Notes under the pieces: model-generated
Told to the model about the DNA's origin: nothing
Databases searched by the model: none
What the model saw: only the letters and a program-made list of their open reading frames with translations
Part shown: positions 1-6,729 of the stretch, in pieces
How the letters are laid out: each line of letters begins with the position of its first letter
Numbering within the stretch: the first letter of the stretch is position 1
Program-made: the position numbers and the translations under genes
Source: Candidatus Poribacteria bacterium
GTDB taxonomy: Bacteria > Poribacteria > WGA-4E > GCA-2687025
NCBI GenBank assembly: GCA_002687025.1
Contig: NYZG01000166.1
Coordinates: forward strand, 1-21,063
DNA: 21,063 nucleotides
Direction: 5' to 3'

Positions 1-69
1 GGAGGAGTCGTCTTCAAGGACGGAGCCAAGGTCACCGAGGAAGTCACGCCAACCGAGGAAGCCGCCTGA
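1..69 (+). CDS. C-terminal end of an unidentified protein (5' partial)
   Basis: Frame 1 is open from the first base and ends at TGA 67-69. It gives 22 residues beginning GGVVFKDGAKVTEE and ending EEAA. The tail is acidic and threonine-rich and the codons have high GC at the third position. The gene starts outside the window, so neither family nor function can be given. Its last 26 bases overlap the end of the convergent gene on the minus strand. Confidence 0.5.
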   Translation, partial: GGVVFKDGAKVTEEVTPTEEAA

Positions 70-457
70 CGCCCATACACAACTCTTGACCATATCTCCA
101 GATCCCGTTCGTGCGTGGGAACATCGGGGTAGGGTCGACGTATCTTCCGTCAGGTGTCCTGTATTCAATCCAGACGCTGCCCTCCTCGGTCGGATTCTCA
201 TCGGTGACGCGGGCGAGAACGCTCACGTTGTCCTTCCCGTTGACGCGTGGGGGAACTCGAATCGACATGATCCGCGGCGGCGTTCGGTCTGGCGTATCTT
301 GCGCCGATCTGTCGACTGAGTGCGCAGAGGGCGCGACACACCACAAGACCAGGGCGATGAGGCAGGCGCCCGCTGGCATGCCCGTGTCTGCCAGCGTCCC
401 GGTAGTCTTCGTGCGCAATGGGACCGATGTGAACGACGTGCCACAGTCGGGGATCAT
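44..457 (-). CDS. Small secreted protein, function unknown
   Basis: The ATG at 457 has GGAGG nine bases upstream on the minus strand, giving 137 residues. A TTG lies one codon earlier. An internal methionine (residue 27) begins a typical export signal: MPAGACLIALVLWC, then APSAHS as a possible signal peptidase I site. Either start may be used; with the first, a 26-residue extension precedes the signal. The Cys in the hydrophobic run follows Trp, which does not fit a lipobox. The mature part (PPRIMSIRVPPRVNG, then SVLARVTDENPTEEGSVWIEY) looks like one beta-sandwich repeat of an Ig-like domain. The last 15 or so residues are basic and unlike the rest, so the C-terminus may have been replaced by a frameshift. 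The 3' end overlaps the convergent gene by 26 bp. No family is recognised. Confidence 0.5.
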   Translation of the reverse strand: MIPDCGTSFTSVPLRTKTTGTLADTGMPAGACLIALVLWCVAPSAHSVDRSAQDTPDRTPPRIMSIRVPPRVNGKDNVSVLARVTDENPTEEGSVWIEYRTPDGRYVDPTPMFPRTNGIWRYGQELCMGVRRLPRLA

Positions 458-836
458 CAACTACGACCTCCACAGTCCGAACAGTCCCTTCCCGCGCGGG
501 GAAGGCAAGACCTATGCGCAATCAGCCAGCCAGAACATCCGTGTGTCCGGCCACGTCCACCTTCGGCTTCCGTAGTGCCAGACTCGAGATACAGCCCATC
601 CCAAAGACGCGGGTGAACTCTCCAGAGTGGGCGGCTCTGTGTACTGGACCAAGGCGGAGCCGCTTCTCGTCGATACATAGCAGACAATACAGAAGACCGC
701 TATGTGATTCGTGGACGCTGGTTGACTTGCCTGCGCGCGGCTGCACAATAAGGGCAACGTGGCGCGCTGTTCCGCGACTGGCATCCTGCTTACATAACAC
801 CATAATATTGGTCAGGTCCCTTGTCAAGGATTGAGA
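458..836. other. Intergenic region with one hairpin, no supported gene
   Basis: No reading frame here shows convincing coding character on either strand. At 487-505 there is a perfect hairpin, CCTTCCC and GGGAAGG around a five-base loop, in the leader of the minus-strand secreted protein gene. The rest carries the putative promoter and leader of the large regulator that follows. The last 60 bases before that gene are relatively AT-rich. Confidence 0.4.
722..750 (+). promoter_or_regulatory. Candidate sigma-70 promoter of the large XRE regulator
   Basis: TTGACT at 722-727 is followed by a 17-base spacer and ACAATA at 745-750. The -35 is good and the -10 is weak. A second AT-rich stretch (CATAATATT, 801-809) closer to the gene could hold an alternative -10. 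The leader to the ATG at 837 would be about 80 bases. Confidence 0.3.
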
Positions 837-3029
837 ATGTCCAGCCAAGAGCTGCTTAGAGGATGGCGCAAGCGAAGCGGCCTGAGTCAGCGCAGGCTAG
901 CTGACGCAGTGGGCTATTCGTCCAGTTACATCGGACGCGTCGAGGCGGGTAGCACGCTTCCCTCGAAGGCGCTGTGTTTCGCGCTTGCGAGCGTTCTGGA
1001 ACTCTCAGACCGAGAGCGAGATGAACTCTTCCAGACTGTCGCCATGGATAGGCGGGAGAGCCGGAAGGATCGCGCGCGCGTGCGGCGGGCACTATTGAGA
1101 GATGAACCCACGGAGCCTATCGCGTCTCCTCTTGATGTCGAAGAGGCGCCAGCCGTTTCGCGCGCCGGTGGCGCTTGTTCTCGCTGTTCCACTTCCATAC
1201 TTCCAGAGTCAAGATACTGCCATCTGTGCGGCATTCCTCGTACCTCGGTCGAATTGGTCGTACGGCGCGAACACGGCCGAGATGAGGGAAGCCGCACCCA
1301 CACGCGCATCAAGGCGTACGAGCGTCTCGCCGAGGCTTCGCTGGCGGTCGGCCTGAATCTGGAGTGGGCTGAAGAGCAACTCAGTAAAGCCATCGACATG
1401 GGCGTGAAGGCGGACCTCCCAACGGAGGACCTCGTCAGCCTGTTCGTGCTGCTGGGGGAGACATGGCTATGGCGTGGTCAGTGCGAACACGGCGGAAGGA
1501 TGGTCAGGCTCGCCGAGGACGGGCTGAGGCGCCTTCGCGCGAGCGGCGCTCCTGACGAGGACGCGGCGGCAGCTCTCGGCAGCATCGCGGCGCTCGGCCA
1601 CCGTCTGCTTGGGAACGCCGACCAATGGAGGCAGCGCGTCCACGAGTGTTCGTCGCAGTTGATAGAACTGCCCTACAGCAGACAGCTACGGCTGCCGCAC
1701 ATTCTCGCAGCCGAGGTAGGCATGGAGGAGGGTCGCGACGAGGACGCGCTCGATTGGCTGCGGACGCTTGCCTCGGTAGCCGAGGCAAGCGGCGACAGAG
1801 CCGCCGTGGGACACGCCCGCCTGACGGAGGCAAGTCTCCTCGCGAGACAGGGGAAAGGTCAGGAAGCTGCCACTATGTTCCAGGAGGCGCTCGCGCCCTG
1901 TTCGGATGCGGGTGACGTAAAGCACGAAGGGATGTGCCTATACCTGCTGGCGGAACAGCGCCTGCACTTGGGGCAACTGCGTAGAGCAAAGACGCGGGCG
2001 CACCAGGCAATAGAGATCATGGAGGAAGTCGGTCATAAGGGGTACATGGGGCTTGCACATTGGGTGTATGGGATCGCGCGGTACTGCGAGGGCGCTTGGC
2101 AAGACGCGGCCGAGCACTACCGAACGGCCGTGGAAATGCACCGTGAGACGGGCAATACGGCGCTGCAGGCCCGTACGCTCGTCTGTCTTGGGCGCGCCCT
2201 GCTGAACGCGGGCGAAGCGTCCGAGGCGCTGTCCTGTCTCCAGGAAGCACTTCGCCTGGCGCGACCGCAGGCACCCACGTTGGTCTGCTGGGCCCTGGCG
2301 GCCGTCGAGGAGGCGGTGAGCGATGACCGCGTGTTCCGGGAATTCGTGCGCCAGGCTGACGAGGACGGCGTCGATGAGGCAGCACATTCGGTGCAGTCTA
2401 TCCCGGCTCCGTCGAACATCACGCAACCTGCCCGGCGGTCGTACTACGACGAGTTCACGGATTCGATCCCAGATCACGGCTGGCTATGGGAAGACCCCAT
2501 GGGCGACTGCCTGTATCAGACGGGCGGTGGGTTAGATATCCATGTCGCGAACGGACGTGGGCTGTGGGACATCAACCTGAGCGCGCCACGCTTGACCCGA
2601 CAGGTGGAACACGCGGATTTCGCAGTACAGGTTGTAGTTGGGTGCACTGATAGAGAGACCCTGTCTATCGGAGGCATCCTGCTGTGGTGGGACGCAGCCA
2701 ATGCCGCGCGCCTGGAACGAGGGTCATTTGGTCGGCATGATATCGCATTCATCGCGCGGCAGAATCGACGTGATGTGGCCATCGGCCGTGGACGGCTAGA
2801 AACGGAACGGACCTTCCTCAGGGTCGAGAAGCGTGGCACGGTGACACAGGCGTTCTGTAGTAGCGACGGCGGCGAATGGTACTTGATCGGCGCGACGGAC
2901 TTCGCCATGGACGGGCCGCCGACGATAGGCCTCTATGGGCAAGGATGCATACAGCGCGAAATCCACCCTGGTACCTTTCCTGAGGGCACTGCGATCCGCT
3001 TTGAGTCGTTCGAGATATGGACGGCATAG
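837..3029 (+). CDS. XRE-family regulator with zinc ribbon, TPR repeats and C-terminal DUF1349/ConA-like domain
   Basis: This protein of 730 residues has four parts. Residues 4-63 form an XRE helix-turn-helix (SGLSQRRLADAVGYSSSYIG, then RVEAG). A zinc ribbon has Cys114, Cys117, Cys128 and Cys131 (CSRC and CHLC). A helical array of tetratricopeptide type spans about 155-510, with repeats such as ALQARTLVCLGRALLNAGEA. Residues 534-730 resemble the concanavalin-like DUF1349 fold (FTDSIPDHGWLWEDP, APRLTRQVEHADFAVQV). The first two parts point to DNA binding and the TPRs to protein contacts. A C-terminal lectin-like fold in a cytoplasmic regulator is unusual and may sense a sugar or other ligand; that is inference. 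No NB-ARC or other ATPase motif lies between HTH and TPRs. The ATG at 837 is preferred over TTG 831 because AAGGA at 826-830 then has six-base spacing. The gene appears monocistronic. Confidence 0.9.
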   Translation: MSSQELLRGWRKRSGLSQRRLADAVGYSSSYIGRVEAGSTLPSKALCFALASVLELSDRERDELFQTVAMDRRESRKDRARVRRALLRDEPTEPIASPLDVEEAPAVSRAGGACSRCSTSILPESRYCHLCGIPRTSVELVVRREHGRDEGSRTHTRIKAYERLAEASLAVGLNLEWAEEQLSKAIDMGVKADLPTEDLVSLFVLLGETWLWRGQCEHGGRMVRLAEDGLRRLRASGAPDEDAAAALGSIAALGHRLLGNADQWRQRVHECSSQLIELPYSRQLRLPHILAAEVGMEEGRDEDALDWLRTLASVAEASGDRAAVGHARLTEASLLARQGKGQEAATMFQEALAPCSDAGDVKHEGMCLYLLAEQRLHLGQLRRAKTRAHQAIEIMEEVGHKGYMGLAHWVYGIARYCEGAWQDAAEHYRTAVEMHRETGNTALQARTLVCLGRALLNAGEASEALSCLQEALRLARPQAPTLVCWALAAVEEAVSDDRVFREFVRQADEDGVDEAAHSVQSIPAPSNITQPARRSYYDEFTDSIPDHGWLWEDPMGDCLYQTGGGLDIHVANGRGLWDINLSAPRLTRQVEHADFAVQVVVGCTDRETLSIGGILLWWDAANAARLERGSFGRHDIAFIARQNRRDVAIGRGRLETERTFLRVEKRGTVTQAFCSSDGGEWYLIGATDFAMDGPPTIGLYGQGCIQREIHPGTFPEGTAIRFESFEIWTA

Positions 3030-3079
3030 CCCCTGTTCGCGGCCAGGGACGGGCTTCGACTCAACATTACGGCCGATTC

Positions 3080-3109
3080 TGCGGCTGTCGGTTCGCGTGC
3101 GAAGCCGCA
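3080..3109 (+). terminator. Hairpin after the XRE regulator gene, possible terminator
   Basis: TGCGGCT at 3080-3086 pairs with AGCCGCA at 3103-3109. TCG/CGA pairs extend the stem inward past a one-base bulge. It lies 50 bases after the stop codon of the large regulator. There is no U-tract, so termination is only a possibility. Confidence 0.3.
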
Positions 3110-3130
3110 TGAATAGGGCATGGCTGCGCT

Positions 3131-3166
3131 GAGAACGCAACGTTAGGGTTCAACCGTTGCGTTCTC
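3131..3166. repeat. Perfect 12-bp inverted repeat upstream of the recombinase gene
   Basis: GAGAACGCAACG (3131-3142) and CGTTGCGTTCTC (3155-3166) are exact reverse complements around a 12-base spacer. The arms end 45 bases before the recombinase start. There is no run of T after it, so a terminator is less likely than a protein site. Paired 9-13 bp arms are typical of tyrosine recombinase core sites, although their spacer is usually 6-8 bp. It could also be an operator or an RNA stem in the recombinase leader. Confidence 0.6.
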
Positions 3167-3210
3167 ATGGTAGGCGCGGACACCGGATCATCTACCCACA
3201 GGAGTCATCG

Positions 3211-3789
3211 ATGGACGCGGATACGATCAAGTGGCTGACCAAGAGCGAGCTCGAGGCGTTCTTCAAGGCGATTCCTCGTCGCACGAAGCAGGGGAAGCGC
3301 GACCGCGCGCTCTTTTACACGGTCTATCGGCATGGGCTACGCGTGTCCGAGGCGACGACGCTACGCATCGAGGACATCGACTCCGAGCGCTTGCGCTTGA
3401 TGGTTCGTCGACAGAAGGGCAGCTACGGTGGGGAATACCCGCTGTCCCCGGACGTGTGGAAGGCGATCAAGGCAACGCTCGCGACGCGCGACGACGACAA
3501 CCCCTACCTATTCCTCTCGAACCGCGGCACGCCGCTACACCGCTCGACGGCGTTTCGGATGTTCCAGAACTACGCGACCGAGGCTGGCATTCCTATCGAC
3601 AAGCGCCATCCGCACGTGCTGAAGCACTCGATCGCTACGCACCTGATGGAATCCAACGAGGACATCGCCGTCGTGCGCGACTGGCTGGGTCACCGGAACA
3701 TCCAGAACACGATGGTCTACGCGAAGATCACGAGCCGACAGAGGGATCAGGTGGGTCGTAGGATGGACTCGTCCACGTCGGTGCTGTGA
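3211..3789 (+). CDS. Short tyrosine recombinase (catalytic domain only)
   Basis: The 192-residue protein is essentially the catalytic domain of a tyrosine site-specific recombinase. Visible residues are Arg44 (HGLRVSEA), Lys69 (RRQKG), the box II motif HVLKHS with His135 and Lys138, His161 (DWLGH) and the nucleophile Tyr170 (NTMVY), nine residues after His161 as usual. The second arginine of the RHRH set is lysine here. The N-terminal core-binding domain of full integrases (about 300-400 residues) is absent, giving a size like the FimB/FimE inversion recombinases. The ATG at 3211 has AGGAG (3200-3204) six bases upstream; an in-frame start at 3157 would fall inside the inverted repeat and lacks a ribosome site. 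It probably inverts or excises a DNA segment; target unknown. A hairpin follows the stop codon. Confidence 0.88.
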   Translation: MDADTIKWLTKSELEAFFKAIPRRTKQGKRDRALFYTVYRHGLRVSEATTLRIEDIDSERLRLMVRRQKGSYGGEYPLSPDVWKAIKATLATRDDDNPYLFLSNRGTPLHRSTAFRMFQNYATEAGIPIDKRHPHVLKHSIATHLMESNEDIAVVRDWLGHRNIQNTMVYAKITSRQRDQVGRRMDSSTSVL

Positions 3790-3799
3790 CGCAGGTCGG

Positions 3800-3823
3800 G
3801 CGGTGCGAGTGAGGCCGCACCGC
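3800..3823 (+). terminator. Hairpin following the recombinase gene
   Basis: GCGGTGCG (3800-3807) pairs perfectly with CGCACCGC (3816-3823) around an eight-base loop, ten bases after the recombinase stop codon. Position and stability suit a transcription end. There is no T-tract, so intrinsic termination would be inefficient. Confidence 0.4.
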
Positions 3824-3830
3824 ATGGACG

Positions 3831-3866
3831 TGTTACCCTTACCCGAACCAGGGGCTCACCAGCCCC
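3831..3866 (+). promoter_or_regulatory. Putative promoter motif and hairpin before the toxin-antitoxin operon
   Basis: TGTTACCCTTACC (3831-3843) has the form of an extended -10 element (TGnTACCCT). It lies 52 bases before the GTG of the antitoxin gene. Nearly the same string precedes the gene at 7694. It is followed by a stem GGGGCT/AGCCCC (3851-3856 and 3861-3866), which could be an operator for autoregulation by the antitoxin. No good -35 box is seen. Confidence 0.35.
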
Positions 3867-3891
3867 ACTCAGATATCACGCGAGGACGCCT

Positions 3892-4137
3892 GTGGGACTG
3901 CTCATACCGGATGATGTATTGAACGCCGCCCGTATGACGGAAGGCGAACTGCGCCAGGAAGTCGCGACGCTCCTCTTCGAGCGGGAGAAGCTGACGCTAG
4001 CGCAGGCTGCCAGCCTCGCCCAGATGTCGCGCATCCAGTTCCAGCATCTGCTTGCGAGTCGCGAGATCCCCGTCCACTACGGCGTCGAGGAGTTCGATCA
4101 GGACCTCCACACGCTCCGAGAACTCGGTCAGCTGTGA
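3892..4137 (+). CDS. UPF0175 family antitoxin
   Basis: An 81-residue protein with the layout of the UPF0175 family: LIPDDVL near the N-terminus, a helical stretch (TEGELRQEVATLLFEREKL), then a helix-turn-helix (TLAQAASLAQMSRIQFQHLL) and the conserved ending REIPVHYGVEEFDQDL. These proteins are found next to DUF3368 PIN-domain genes, as here, and are thought to be antitoxins that neutralise the toxin and repress the operon. The start is GTG 3892, with CGAGGA five bases upstream. Its stop TGA (4135-4137) shares bases with the GTG start of the toxin (4134), so the two are translationally coupled. Confidence 0.85.
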   Translation: MGLLIPDDVLNAARMTEGELRQEVATLLFEREKLTLAQAASLAQMSRIQFQHLLASREIPVHYGVEEFDQDLHTLRELGQL

Positions 4138-4616
4138 CCTGCGTCTGTAACACTTCCCCTATCACGAATCTCGCTGCCATCGGGCAGATGGAGCTCTTGT
4201 CGAAGCTCTACGGTGAGGTGTTCGTGCCCGACGAGGTCGCGCAGGAACTCGCAGAGGGGGCGCCGGGCTCCCCCGGATTCGTGGATGTGGCCGAGGTAGC
4301 GTGGATCCATGCCCAACCAGTCGAGAACCGGCCGCTGGTTGCGTCCCTCCTCTCCGAGCTGGACTTGGGTGAAGCGGCCGCAATCGCTCTGGCAGCGGAG
4401 CGCGAGGCGTTGCTCCTCATTGATGAGCGACGGGGACGCCAGGTGGCGGCGCGACTTGGCCTACGCCACATTGGGCTGCTAGGCGCCTTGGTCGTGGCAA
4501 AACATCGCGACCTGATACCCGCGGTCAAGCCTATCCTGGACGACCTGGTGCATACCGCAGGCTTTTGGATCGGCCCTGCGCTCTACGATCGCGTCGTCAA
4601 GAGCGTTGGTGGGTGA
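4134..4616 (+). CDS. DUF3368 PIN-like toxin (VapC type)
   Basis: This 160-residue protein belongs to the DUF3368 branch of PIN-domain nucleases. The first strand reads CVCNTSPITNLAAIG, where classical VapC has Asp in place of Asn; Asn is also seen in this family. The second acidic cluster is LLSELDLGEAAAIALA and the third LLIDERRGRQVAARLG, followed by GLLGALVVAKHRDLI, all in the usual order. PIN toxins cut RNA using a metal held by these acidic residues; activity of this protein is inferred. The GTG start at 4134 overlaps the antitoxin stop by four bases (GTGA), which ties toxin synthesis to antitoxin translation. Length matches the family and no damage is visible. The pair may stabilise the element that carries it. 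Confidence 0.85.
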   Translation: MTCVCNTSPITNLAAIGQMELLSKLYGEVFVPDEVAQELAEGAPGSPGFVDVAEVAWIHAQPVENRPLVASLLSELDLGEAAAIALAAEREALLLIDERRGRQVAARLGLRHIGLLGALVVAKHRDLIPAVKPILDDLVHTAGFWIGPALYDRVVKSVGG

Positions 4617-4863
4617 CGGTCTCCAGTCACCTTGCCGTTCATCCTGCTCCCCATCGCCAACGGCTGCTTGGAAGTTAGTCAGAAAAGGTCTTCTGTCTAG
4701 CTTTGGGTGCAGTCGCCCTTCTGGTGGCCACTGATGACGCCTTCTGGACTGGAGCGTAGGTCTGGGTCAATTGTCTATATTTGGGCTGTCTGCCGCGCGT
4801 AGAGCCCGGCCACGTCTCTGGACGGCGCGAACTCCGCGATCCAAATCGCCAACTAATCGCCAA
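4617..4863. other. Intergenic region between convergent genes
   Basis: About 250 bases separate the toxin gene from the end of the AlbA_2 gene. A 62-codon minus-strand frame (4675-4863) is basic and serine-rich and resembles no family, so it is not called. No hairpin followed by T residues was found on either strand. Confidence 0.3.
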
Positions 4864-6222
4864 CTACGAGTGGAACGCCGTGAGGTAGTGTGTCCCCCGC
4901 CCTCGACCTTCGGATCGCAGAAGCCCTCTGTCTACTAGGATTCGTAGGTTCTGACGCGCTCCTTCGTCAGACAGACCTGTGAGTTGGCGATACTCCCGAT
5001 TCGTGATGCGACCACGCTCCTGGACGTACAGCACGGCAGCGATCTGCCGTTCACTTAGCCCTTGTTCCCGAAGGTCCGCCTCGGAGAGCACGTCCGCATG
5101 GAACGTCAACCAGAACGCCCCTTGCTGTTCTGCGATGCTCGGCTCGGGTAATCCGGCTCCCATGCACGCGTCCAGCATGCGTTGGATGCCACTACCCCAT
5201 CGCTCGATTCCGCCGGCGTAGAAGAACATCTCCGCGATTCTGCGGTTCCGCGGAATCGAGCGATGCTCCTGTTTCAGCTGATCCACAGTAAGGGGAGGGA
5301 TCAAGACGCCTGGATTCAGTATCGTGAGATGTTCGTCGTGCCATCGAATCTGCGTGTCACCTGCGTCCATGTAGTCGCGATGCACCACAGCGTTCGTGAC
5401 GGCTTCTCGCAGCGCTTCAAGAGGGTACTGCCAGACCACCTCTCTAGCCGCCTGTCCCTGGAACCCGAAACGGGTGCTGAGATGCTCGCGGAAGTAGCTC
5501 AGAGCAGTCTCAACCTGATCGAACAACGTGCCGGTCACTTCGCGGTCATCGACGATGAGCGTGGAATCACGGAAGCGACCAATCTTCAGGAACGCCGACG
5601 GGAAGAAGCGCTGAGGATCCCTTCCGAAGAGCAGCACTGCGGCCCGTGACAGCCCGTCCTCCTGGATCAGATTGAGCTTGGCGAGAACCGTTGCATCATC
5701 TTCGTCGTCGGGGATGATCCGGCGCCCGTTCTGGTTGCACAGCGCGCGGAAGCGTCGCAGCCGATCCACATCGATGTCCGCAAGGGTTGCTCGCGGCTCA
5801 GTCACCTCGTCCCACGCCGACCCAACCTTAGCGAGCACGGCGCGGGTGATGTCGTCGTCGCTCATGTGGCGATTGCTGCTACCCACCCGGCGGAAATACC
5901 GCCCCCGGCACGACACAGGTTTGGCGGCGCTTTCTACGACCGCGACGCGCACGATATGCTTGCCCTCGAGGGAGACAATCTCAATCTCTGGATGAACCCC
6001 CGTGGCCTGTGCGGCCCGGTTGGCCCAATCGCGCAACGTCTCCTTTCCGATGTCGACTCCGCGTATAGAACCGTCGTCGCGCACGCCTACAAGTAGCAGC
6101 CCACCGGACGTGTTCGCGAAGGCCCCGATGGTGTCTACGGCTTCGTTCCCGAAGCTCTCCTTGAACTCCACGGTCTCCGACTCGCCCTGGTCTATGACCG
6201 CCCGCACGTCTGTCGGCGCCAT
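4864..6222 (-). CDS. AlbA_2 (Schlafen) domain ATP-binding protein, RecG-like regulator family
   Basis: A 452-residue protein with three parts. Residues 10-130 are an AlbA_2/Schlafen domain: ESETVEFKESF, then DTIGAFANTSGGLLLVGVRD and later RYFRRVGSSNRHMS. Residues about 265-370 form a HATPase_c_4 module with PLEALREAVTNAVVHRDY, the LNPGVL loop and GGIERWGSGIQRM. Residues about 395-450 form a winged helix (RITNREYRQLTGLSDEGARQ). Such genes are often annotated as RecG-like helicases, but no helicase motifs are present. Relatives act as regulators or in phage defence, where AlbA_2/Schlafen domains can be nucleases; neither is shown here. ATG 6222 has CGGAGG five bases upstream. It lies 124 bases downstream of a small XRE gene on the same strand and is probably controlled by it. 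The protein is complete. Confidence 0.88.
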   Translation of the reverse strand: MAPTDVRAVIDQGESETVEFKESFGNEAVDTIGAFANTSGGLLLVGVRDDGSIRGVDIGKETLRDWANRAAQATGVHPEIEIVSLEGKHIVRVAVVESAAKPVSCRGRYFRRVGSSNRHMSDDDITRAVLAKVGSAWDEVTEPRATLADIDVDRLRRFRALCNQNGRRIIPDDEDDATVLAKLNLIQEDGLSRAAVLLFGRDPQRFFPSAFLKIGRFRDSTLIVDDREVTGTLFDQVETALSYFREHLSTRFGFQGQAAREVVWQYPLEALREAVTNAVVHRDYMDAGDTQIRWHDEHLTILNPGVLIPPLTVDQLKQEHRSIPRNRRIAEMFFYAGGIERWGSGIQRMLDACMGAGLPEPSIAEQQGAFWLTFHADVLSEADLREQGLSERQIAAVLYVQERGRITNREYRQLTGLSDEGARQNLRILVDRGLLRSEGRGRGTHYLTAFHS

Positions 6223-6346
6223 GCTGCCTCCGTGTCTGCCACGCTATTGCCAGTTTGCCACCGGTTAGCCAGAGAAACACCTTGCAGATGCGCGACGTGA
6301 AGAGGCTAGCGGCGACACTCGGAGGATGAGATCCGCGCCACGTGGA

Positions 6347-6568
6347 CTACAGGCCGTCGGTCAGTTCGGATATTGGCACACCGAGGGCCTTGGCGAGTCT
6401 CTCGATGTTCACAAGGGAGACGTTCCTCTTCCCACGCTCGACGCCACTGATGTAGCTGCGGTCGAGTTCGCACAGGTGCGCAAACGCTTCCTGAGACATG
6501 TCCTGCGCTCGCCGGATCGCGCGCACTCGTCTCCCGAATTTCCACCGAATGTCCGATTCCTTGCTCAT
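6347..6568 (-). CDS. Small XRE-family regulator, similar to restriction-modification controller proteins
   Basis: A 73-residue single-domain helix-turn-helix protein. After a short basic lead (KFGRRVRAIRRAQDMSQEAF) comes AHLCELDRSYISGVERGKRN followed by VSLVNIERLAKALGVPISEL. The RSYISGVERGKRNVS stretch is characteristic of XRE proteins of the C-protein type, which control restriction-modification genes. The ATG at 6568 is the natural start by family alignment. Its AGGAGG ends only one base before the ATG, so initiation may be inefficient or leaderless. A GTG at 6619 would add 17 residues unlike the family and has no ribosome site. A palindromic operator lies 30-70 bases upstream. The gene reads towards the AlbA_2 gene and is divergent from the lipoprotein gene. 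No methylase or restriction enzyme is recognisable nearby. Confidence 0.85.
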   Translation of the reverse strand: MSKESDIRWKFGRRVRAIRRAQDMSQEAFAHLCELDRSYISGVERGKRNVSLVNIERLAKALGVPISELTDGL

Positions 6569-6598
6569 GCCTCCTAGTGAAGACCGATGTAGACCTTG

Positions 6599-6638
6599 AG
6601 TCCACGACTTATAGAACACATACTGTGGACTATAGTCC
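6599..6638. promoter_or_regulatory. Operator region with C-box-like palindromes
   Basis: GGACTATAGTCC (6627-6638) is a perfect 12-bp palindrome, and GACTTATAG (6606-6614) is a partial second copy 22 bp away, about two helical turns. AGTCCAC (6599-6605) and GTGGACT (6625-6631) also form a longer inverted repeat. C-proteins bind GACT...AGTC boxes spaced in this way. The site sits between the divergent XRE and lipoprotein genes, and a TATAAG on the minus strand inside it could be a -10. Autoregulation is inferred. Confidence 0.6.
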
Positions 6639-6729
6639 CCGATGCCTGGCGACTTGCTCGTGCTTCCCTGTCTGGAACACCACCGTAGAGCCAGGGTGGG
6701 GCATCTGTCAGTTCACGGAGGAGCGGAGA

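Noticed and set aside
214..229. GAGAACGCTCACGTTG, similar to the repeat arm at 3131
   Set aside because: The match is interrupted and lies inside a coding sequence; chance similarity is sufficient.
4675..4863. 62-codon minus-strand frame upstream of the toxin gene end
   Set aside because: Basic and serine-rich, no family, no ribosome site.
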